64,000 bases of DNA from Actinostola sp. cb2023 (lineage: Eukaryota > Cnidaria > Anthozoa > Actiniaria > Actinostolidae), in contig JAUJYZ010000246.1 in assembly GCA_033675265.1 (NCBI GenBank), forward strand, positions 15,001 to 79,000. Reading direction: 5' to 3'. The notes under the pieces were generated by a model. That model did no database searches. It saw only the letters and a list, made by a program, of their open reading frames with translations, and was not told the DNA's origin. The translations under genes were made by a program, and so were the position numbers. This document shows positions 57,701-64,000 of the stretch, in pieces. Each line of letters opens with the position of its first letter. The stretch's first letter is position 1.

Positions 57701-59898
57701 TATATACGACTGAATGGCGTGACAACAACATTTATCAGTTTAGTAGTTTTAGCGTATAGCGGTATCATTCGCGGAATATCTCATAATGAAATAGGCTCAG
57801 AATAGATTAGTTCGCGTTGCTTTCACTTCCAGGGATATATGTATCACCCCGTTAAGTCAAAGCCATTTGATTTGGCCTTCTTCTTAACGACGTGTACATC
57901 AGTGAAACGCAAATTCAGTGATATTTGCTGTAATCCTGTGAGAGGCTACATTTTCATTTTCAATCCTATAACATTTAACAACATTGACTGCCTTGAAACA
58001 GCAGAGTTGCTTGGCTGAAAGGTTGTAACTCTGTGAGAGATTTCTCCTGGTGTTTCATTGGGCGGCAATTAACAATATTATCCGGATACTCGAATACCAG
58101 CTTTAAATAAAACTAGCCGGTCCACTAACATTTAACAAAATTGACTGCCTTGAAACAGCAGAGTTGCTTGGCTGAAAGGTTGTAACTCTGTGAGAGATTT
58201 CTCCTGGTGTTTCATTGGGCGGCAATTAACAATATTATCGATACTCGAATAAACAACATTGACTGCCTTGAAACAGCAGAGTTGCTTGGCTGAAAGGTTG
58301 TAACTCTGTGAGAGATTTCTCCTGGTGTTTCATTGGGCGGCAATTAACAATATTATCGATACTCGAATAAACAACATTGACTGCCTTGAAACAGCAGAGT
58401 TGCTTGGCTGAAAGGTTGTAACTCTGTGAGAGATACAGTTTACTATATTTCTCTTGGTGTTTCATTGGGCGGCAATAAACAGTAACAAGTTAGACCAAGT
58501 TGTAAATATTACTGCTATGGTTCGCCGGTATATTACGATCGAGTTTACAAAATCACAATTATAGTGAGATCAAGTTGTAAATATGTTTACATATTCAGTT
58601 ACCCTTACGTACACTGTATACTCGTAAGTTAAAAATATTTCAGTAGTGTTGCCGCTTGAAAATATCAGACTAATTTTATTCCCTGAACAGCTAAAAATAA
58701 ATAGTACATCCTTGCAATACTATCTGTGTAATATATATCCTGCTGACATACGGACACCTTTCATGCTGTGCTCATGCTGTGCTGATGCTGTGCTCATGTT
58801 GTGCGATTCAAAGCACTATAAAGTTCGTCATGATACTTATTGTTTTAGACTTGGTACCTCTTAGGGATTGAAATGATTTCATGTCACGCCCAAATGGAAG
58901 AGACTCAGGTGCAGGGCTCATTTTCAAAAATGTTGACGAGAATCAAATGTTACCCTCTATAAATAAAGTCGTTTATTATTTCTTTCTTATAGCATCTCCG
59001 TCACTTTCATATGGGAGTTCCCCCTCCACCCGGGATGTGCCTACAACCTTTCTGCACTAATCAAGTATCGCACTGCACGTATGATATAGGTCAATCTTGG
59101 GCCCCGTCCACACCGTTTCGTTTGAAAACGTTTTCGGGAGTCTTCATCGAAAACGCATGAAACGTTTATCGTCCATGTACGAACGTCTATACGACATTCA
59201 GCTAACAATAGCGATGAGTTTTAGGGAATATTTTGCCGAATTCGAAATAAAAAGATTGCATGGAGTGATAATGAGGCCAGCGGTTATAAGTCAAAATAAT
59301 GTTCAAAAAACACAATAAGAAATTACGTCATCCTTCTCGTCCACCAAGCTAAGGGCCCTAATTATGGCGTTAAAGCACTTGCGAAAAACTCCGTTCCATT
59401 TCCTATCGTGAACGCAATGCCAAAATGTGCGTTTTCAAACAAAAATGAGCCCAGTACCTTATTAGCAAGTTGTTGAAATTGTTTGTTGTTATGGTCACCT
59501 AGTGTAGTGTCCCATTGTAAGTCTTTACCGTTGTCTTTAAGAAGAATCGTAAACGAAAAGGTTGATGCTGAAACAAACAAACAAAAAACAATGATGAGAT
59601 CACGAATCCAGAAATCACGCACACACGCTCTACTGCTTGGCGGAGTAAATTTTGTGTCTGTCATTCTATGTTTCTAATATGTGTTGGCTTATGTTTTTAC
59701 AAAGTTCATCTCAGTCGTTATTCATATTGTAATTTGTCGAAATTATTATTGAATAAAATCCACCTTTAATTCATTGAAGAAGAAAATACATGGCAATTAA
59801 TGGAATAAGACGTCGTGTCATGTGATGTCAAACTCACCTGCAGCCATCGCTACCAAACTGACTAGTCCAGCGAAGCTAACCATACAAGCATTTGTCAT
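53986..59898 (-). CDS. Single-pass membrane protein with two SEA domains, unnamed
   Basis: I do not recognise a named orthologue. Coding exons: 59838-59898, 59458-59567, 55247-55709, 54484-54638 and 53986-54117; phases agree, 306 aa. Residues 1-21 form a signal peptide (MTNACMVSFAGLVSLVAMAA). SEA domain 1 is at about 24-95, ending in GFHQGSVYANF, where Gly-Ser-Val fits the SEA self-cleavage site. SEA domain 2 is at about 124-195, with the matching GFHKSDSGNVVME. N-glycosylation sequons: Asn68, Asn96, Asn98, Asn109, Asn215. One membrane helix is at about 240-260 (WMLVLIGLACITIFAGTIAF), followed by an acidic, Thr-rich tail of ~45 residues. The last exon is the weak point. An alternative terminal exon at 51845-51874 (AEKKEARQP, acceptor TTTTCAG) is also in phase and would make the 48-bp array intronic. 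Likely extracellular or mucus/adhesion-related, by family only. Confidence 0.8.
54689..54721. repeat. Poly-G tract
   Basis: A ~32-G run. A second run of ~22 G lies at 54797-54818. Both are in the intron between SEA gene exons 3 and 4, and both are likely hard to sequence. Confidence 0.95.
54900..55159. mobile_element. Tc1/mariner-like MITE (CAGTCATTCTCAAAAAGG ends)
   Basis: CAGTCATTCTCAAAAAGGTT GTCCAGATGAAA and complement at the right, with TA on both sides. The arms of ~90 bp include GTCACGTGAT and GCGCGCGGAA. It ends ~88 bp from SEA gene exon 3. Confidence 0.85.
55733..55850. repeat. 25-bp repeat with CACGTGACTGATGAAGATAC unit, ~5 copies
   Basis: GATGAAGATACCTGTCACGTGACT repeats next to the acceptor of SEA gene exon 3 (exon edge 55709). 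The array starts within ~25 bp of that splice site. A related GTCACGTGACT word recurs at 56008. Confidence 0.85.
55905..55996 (+). mobile_element. SINE-like 3' end (TTACCCTCGTGAAATAAAGTC)
   Basis: Shares the GTTACCCTC...AAATAAAGTC ending with 19955-20128 and 58885-58985; ends in (TCA)n. Confidence 0.5.
56180..56812. mobile_element. Inverted-repeat element (CTCAAGGTACTTAAGGCCT ends)
   Basis: The left CTCAAGGTACTTAAGGCCTG GTTC pairs with GAACTAGGCCTTAAGTACCT TGAG. The inner arms also pair loosely (GTCACGTG, CGACCGCA/TGCGGTCG). Sits in the long SEA gene intron. Confidence 0.75.
57975..58475. repeat. ~118-bp tandem repeat, 4 copies
   Basis: The unit starts AACATTGACTGCCTTGAAAC and contains TTGCTTGGCTGAAAGGTTGT and TCATTGGGCGGCAATTAACA. 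The first unit is ~157 bp, and the last has a small insertion. Lies in the SEA gene intron between exons 2 and 3. Confidence 0.93.
58885..58985 (+). mobile_element. SINE-like 3' end (TTACCCTCTATAAATAAAGTC)
   Basis: Third copy of the family at 19955-20128. Confidence 0.45.
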
Positions 59899-61450
59899 TC
59901 TTGTAGCTTTAGTGCAGGACTTTGCATTCGGAGTTCAATGGCTTCTTTTGTGTTCTTGTCGCCTCAAGAGCCTGCGAAGAGCGAACGACTTCTAAAGCCG
60001 CTGTGATCGGCATGGAATGTTTCACATTTTTCAACCAATTAGAATTCAAGTTGACTTAAAAGTTATGAGTTGAGAAAAGATTGGAAAATTTGAAAGTGAT
60101 TTATAATTCATGAAGGTAGTCAGTTGAAAAAATAAATTTAAATTTATTTATCTTTCTCCTTTTCGAGAAATGTTGCCTGAAATATATAGTGATTTCTTTT
60201 TAAATGTAGTTCTTAGCGTTAATACACGTAGATGATATGTACTTGACATGACATTACCTCGGTATTTTATCAATAATCCGCCATCTCTTGTTCCCTGCTG
60301 GCGGTTGTTTTGTATTTTGCTAATCAGAAAGAAATGAAGATGAAAACTAACGAAAGTTCATAAAAATAAAGAAAATCAAAACTATGACTTGGAAAGACAA
60401 TAGAAAAACAAACCAAAACAATTTTAAAAAGAAAGGAAAGAAGAAAATTAAGCAAAGCAAAACGGAAAACAAAAGATAAAATATCAATAATAAAGAAGGA
60501 AAACAACAATAAATACGTACAGATCAAGGGAAACAAAACTGCAGGAAAACGCAGGGCCGATGTCCTTACGGCGATCAAGTACGACGAAGCTACGAATGGA
60601 AACAATGGCGGCAAACACTAACATGTACAGGATACAAAATAGGTAGACGACGAGTCGTGTGTATGATAATAAAGGGGATCTACCCCCGGGGGTAGGTACT
60701 CCAATTGTTATGGGTATTGCATGCAGAATAAAATAAACAAATTCGGAAATTTGCCCTGAAAAGCGCATTTTTGCGCTGATTCAGGCTAGTATAAGGAAAT
60801 CGACAGTTTTGCACTGAAACAGGTCGGCTCACCACCGCCCTAAATTATGCTGAGTACCGGCGGTCTCTCCGAGGGGATCTACTCGGCGAGCCAAGGAGCT
60901 AGTTCGATGCTTACACAGACCTATTTAACAATTAGACTACGAGTTTTCTATGAGCCAATAGTCAACGATGTACGTAGCGTCGGGTTGACTATTTGAACTC
61001 ATAGAAAACGAGGAGAACGAGTAGTCTAATTGTTTTTAGTACTGAAACCAACTAGCATACTAGTTCGAATTTATAGCAATATTTGGTGATTTTTCGCTTT
61101 GTTTTTGTTTAAAACGCCGGCTTTTTCACTACTCACTATCACGCAATAGATAGTAAGTAAGTATGTTACAATCTTGAACAAATCTTTTGAGACACTTCCA
61201 AGCTTTTGGGTAAAATTCGGCTCCCAAATGGGATTAGCCTCTCTTCTCCTCCCCCCTCCCCCTAAGCCAATGTTGTTCGTTGTCCAAAATCATGTCTAGG
61301 GTGTCTAGTTTCCGAAACATCAACATTGAACAGGGGGGAGGGGGTTAAAGAAATATAAAGAAGTGCGTTTGCGTTTTCATATAAATTATCAGCTTTATTG
61401 TCGACTTCTAAATTCGTACTGTCTCAAAGAATTTTGTCCAAGATCATACT
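59899..61450. other. Upstream region of the SEA gene, no gene seen
   Basis: Contains A-rich sequence at 60310-60550 (AAAGAAAG-type), a hairpin at 60928-61034, and CCCCC-rich patches near 61247-61265 and 61335. Hydrophobic minus-strand frames over the A-rich part are composition artefacts. Confidence 0.6.
60928..61034. repeat. Snap-back hairpin with GATGTACGTAGCGTC centre
   Basis: ACAATTAGACTACGAGTTTT CTATGAGCCAATAGTCAAC pairs with its complement; the centre is CGATGTACGTAGCGTCGGG. Same general design as the other hairpins (GC-rich palindrome at the turn). Confidence 0.8.
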
Positions 61451-61527
61451 GTAGTTGGTTTCTACTAAAATAATATTTTTCCATTGCCTTCTGATTCTTA
61501 TAAAACAATTAAAACTGTTTCTTCCTC

Positions 61528-61932
61528 TAGATCTCTATCCATTGTTTGAAGTCCCAAGGACTCGTCCTCTCTATCCATTTTGTGAAGTCCCAAGGTCCCG
61601 TCCTCTCTATCCATTGTGTGAAGTTCCAAGGTCCCTTCCTCTCTATCCATTGTTTGAAGTCCCAAGGTCCCATCCTCTCTATCCATTGTGTGAAGTCCCA
61701 AGGTCCCGTCCTCTCTATCCATTGTGTGAAGTTCCAAGGACTCATCCTCTCTATCCATTGTTTGAAGTCCCAAGGTCCCATCCTCTCTATCCATTGTGTG
61801 AAGTCCCAAGGTCCCATCCTCTCTATCCATTGTGTGAAGTCCCAAGGACCCCTCCTCTCTATCCATTGTGTGAAGTCCCAAGGACCCGTCCTCTCTATCC
61901 ATAGTGTGAAGTCCCAAGGACCCGTCCCCTCT
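61528..61932. repeat. 36-bp minisatellite, ~11 copies
   Basis: Unit CTCTATCCATTGTGTGAAGT CCCAAGGTCCCGTCCT with base variants. Multiple of three, so it gives open frames on both strands. Passes directly into the TTGGG array. Confidence 0.95.
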
Positions 61933-61934
61933 AT

Positions 61935-62249
61935 CGTTGGGTTGGGTTGGGTTGGGTTGGGTTGGGTTGGGTTGGGTTGGGTTGGGTGGGGGTTGGGTTG
62001 GGTTGGGTTGGGTTGGGTTGGGTTGGGTTGGGTTGGGTTGGGTTGGGTTGGGTTGGGTTGGGTTGGGTTGGGTTGGGTTGGGTTGGTTGGGTTGGGTTGG
62101 GTTGGGTTGGGTTGGGTTGGGTTGGGTTGGGTTGGGTTGGGTTGGGTTGGGTTGGGTTGGGTTGGGTTGGGTTGGGTGGGTTGGGTTGGGTTGGGTTGGG
62201 TTGGGTTTGGGTTGGGTTGGGTTGGGTTGGGTTGGGTTGGGTTGGGTTC
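61935..62249. repeat. (TTGGG)n pentanucleotide array, ~63 copies
   Basis: Almost perfect GGGTT repeats with a few slips (GTGGGGG near 61987, GGTTGGTTGGG near 62085, TTTGGG near 62206). Frames give GWVGLGWVG on plus and NPTQPNPTQP on minus; these are artefacts. Confidence 0.97.
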
Positions 62250-62357
62250 AATGCTGCATTCGCCTTTATCACGCGCCGCCATCTTGGATTTTACGTCATA
62301 CTTTTTAACACGAAAACGAGGTCATGCGTGGTAAAGCCAAAGAGTCAGTGTGTCAAT

Positions 62358-63366
62358 ATGGCGTCGTCCAGCTCCAAGTCAGAGTTTTGGCACAAAGATC
62401 TAGCTAATATCCCAAGTATTTCGAATAGTTTTGTTGACAAATATGCGAAGGAGAACCTCCTTATTAAGGCAACAATTACAAGGGCTACAAATTATGCCAC
62501 GAACATTACATTAACGATGTTGAAGGTAAGCAACTATACAATGATTTCGAGTACATAGCATGTCTCAAACTCATTGTTTTCACGTTTATTTGCAGTAAAA
62601 CATAAACAATTACCAGAAGATGGAACCTCTGTTCGTTCGAAGTGCTACAGAAGCATGAAAAAATGCGAGGAACCCCACAAATTATCGATGATTTTCAAGG
62701 CTGGAACAGACATACTACTTGCATAAAACTTAAGCTTTATACATACACAAATGTAGCTGTGCAGCTGGGCAAGGGCTATGACCTGTCATCTCCAAGACAT
62801 CTCAACCACAGGTAAAGAAGGAGTTTTTGCAGTAAAATGTATGGTGTGATGTCAGCTGAATATTTGATTTTGTAAGATTAATTTGTAAGCTTAATTTATT
62901 CTCTATCTTAGCATTTGTTATGTTATATATTTTTTATTGAAATATGAACATGTTACAGTTCTAGAGTAATAAAAGAAATATTCCTATGGAACTGACAGTG
63001 TTATTATATTTTTACAGACATGACACATTCTCAGTTGCATTGATGGTGTAAAACCTAGATCTATTATGCTGGATCAGTGTCAAAGTGCAAAAGTTAAAGA
63101 ATCCCATTGAAGCTGGACCTAAGAAGAAGAAAAGAAAAGTGACTGGTGTAACAAGCATAGTGTACAAGCCATTCAAACAGCCATTGTATTGTCTAGACCT
63201 GTCAGCAATACTTACATCAGTGTTCAAAAAACTAGTGCCACAGTCAGGCAGTGTGAGAATATGGCCACAGGAAGATGAAGACATCCCATTAGTGCCGGGA
63301 CACAAAGTTTGGTGTGGTACCAATATTATGAATGCTAATAAAACAGAGTCCCTTGCAAATTGGTAA
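62358..63366 (+). pseudogene. Fragments of a SWIM/YqaJ-type transposon protein
   Basis: Three plus-strand pieces in different frames. 62358-62525 starts [20 protein letters not shown] and has a GTAAGC donor. 62598-62725 reads LPEDGTSVRSKCYRSMKKCE and ends with a stop after DILLA, where a SWIM zinc motif would be expected. 63085-63366 holds NPIEAGPKKKKRKVTGVTS, including PKKKKRKV, which resembles a nuclear localisation signal. The order and motifs resemble proteins with SWIM and YqaJ exonuclease domains carried by ISL2EU transposons. No splice pattern joins the pieces cleanly, so I treat it as decayed. Family assignment is from memory and is weak. Confidence 0.4.
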
Positions 63367-63476
63367 TAAGACATGCTTGCAATCATACATAATTGATTGA
63401 TGCTTCCAGCTACAGTTAAAGGAATTAAGTAAAAGGAATTAAGGAATTAAGTATTCAATCGAAGTAATGAAATTCT

Positions 63477-63998
63477 TTAACTCTTCATATAGCCCTCTAC
63501 ATCTTCCCTCAAATTGCGTATCTGCTTACTGCTTTTTAACTCCTTTATTTTTGAAAATTGCCCTTTATTCCTAAGAAATGCAGGTAATGCAACTCGACAA
63601 CCTAATGGAGTTAGTAAGTCCTGTATAACAAAATCTTTATCAGGCATCACCTCATCATCATGCTCTAGTAAATCTAAAAGACATGCAGACTGCCTTACCA
63701 GTTCCTTATCAGAAATAGACTCTTGAAACAGACAACTCGCATGAATGATTTCCCCTGAGGGTGAAATAACAACATTCGCCTTATATGTTGTGTGCACGTG
63801 GCTCTTATAAGACGAATAGAGTTCACTATTTAATACCATGTTAGAGTGTACCTGCACTTTGATTTCAGCAACATCTATTACATGTATGCCACGACACTTT
63901 GGGTATAATTCCTTAATTGAAGCACTTGGGCATATGTTTATCAATGTTGGCCCTAGATGGCCATATTGGGAGAGTCCCCAATACAAAATACAGAAAAT
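63477..63998 (-). CDS. DDE transposase, IS5/ISL2EU (DDE_Tnp_4-like), partial at window edge
   Basis: The minus-strand frame runs from the window edge to a stop at 63477-63479. Motifs in order: VIDVAEIKVQ with the first Asp; ELYSSYKSHVHTTYKANV; ISPSGEIIHAS; ESISDKELV with the second Asp; LEHDDEVMPDKDFVIQDLL with the third acidic residue; and a basic C-terminal part SKQIRNLREDVEGYMKS. This is the order of DDE_Tnp_4 transposases (usual blocks D-T-E, SISDKE, ADRGF). The catalytic triad appears complete. The N-terminal part, often with a THAP-type zinc finger, would lie beyond position 64000. Faces the SWIM/YqaJ relic, as in two-gene ISL2EU elements. Confidence 0.7.
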   Translation of the reverse strand: MFCILYWGLSQYGHLGPTLINICPSASIKELYPKCRGIHVIDVAEIKVQVHSNMVLNSELYSSYKSHVHTTYKANVVISPSGEIIHASCLFQESISDKELVRQSACLLDLLEHDDEVMPDKDFVIQDLLTPLGCRVALPAFLRNKGQFSKIKELKSSKQIRNLREDVEGYMKS

Positions 63999-64000
63999 TT

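Noticed and set aside
59362..59457. Extension of SEA exon 2 past its donor (VLGSFLFENAHFG...)
   Set aside because: Splicing at AAG/GTACTG joins a clean SEA domain in exon 3; the read-through loses the domain.
60324..60768. Hydrophobic minus-strand frames that look like membrane proteins
   Set aside because: They are the complement of an A-rich stretch (AAAGAAAAG), which reads as Phe/Leu/Ser on the other strand.
61935..62249. Telomere or interstitial telomere
   Set aside because: Animal telomeres are usually TTAGGG; TTGGG lacks the A and sits between ordinary sequence.
61455..62558. Repeat proteins over the 36-bp and TTGGG arrays
   Set aside because: Pure repeat translation, open on both strands.

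Overview
The window is a stretch of animal nuclear DNA. The genes are split by GT-AG introns of about 80 bp to 3.9 kb, and the spaces between exons are full of short inverted-repeat transposons, tRNA-derived SINEs and tandem arrays. The three recognisable cellular genes are general metazoan genes. The transposon mix (Crypton-type recombinase, IS5/ISL2EU-like transposase, many snap-back hairpins) and the SEA-domain gene suggest a marine invertebrate, perhaps a cnidarian; that placement is inference.

Layout. (1) 1-4349 is a G/T-only satellite. (2) 4403-21278, minus strand, is a CNDP2 (cytosolic non-specific dipeptidase) gene. I could assemble 14 exons with every splice phase matching; the last ~100 residues lie beyond the left edge. 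A decayed tyrosine-recombinase gene sits in its eighth intron. (3) 25951-38628, plus strand, is a ZC3H11A homologue (three CCCH fingers, 16 coding exons, 1019 aa), probably sharing a divergent promoter region near 21.3-21.5 kb with CNDP2. (4) 40478-49819, plus strand, is an NADH-cytochrome b5 reductase (9 exons, 306 aa). (5) 53986-59898, minus strand, is an unnamed single-pass membrane protein with a signal peptide, two SEA domains, one membrane helix and a short tail (5 exons, 306 aa). (6) 61.5-62.25 kb is a 36-bp minisatellite followed by a pure TTGGG array. (7) 62.3-64 kb holds fragments of a DNA transposon: a SWIM/YqaJ-type relic and a DDE transposase.

Most striking pattern: four tandem arrays start exactly at functional gene boundaries. 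The cytochrome b5 reductase array repeats a branch point, 3' splice site and first exon bases about ten times. The CNDP2 array is an expanded polypyrimidine tract touching a 3' splice site. The ZC3H11A and SEA-gene arrays start at the stop codon and include the last coding bases in the repeat unit. A fifth array, in a cytochrome b5 reductase intron, is the amplified left arm of a hairpin element. These are read directly from the sequence; what they do is unknown.

Exon models were made by hand from codon phase, splice sites and remembered family similarity, without alignment software or transcripts. Repeat boundaries are approximate unless stated.
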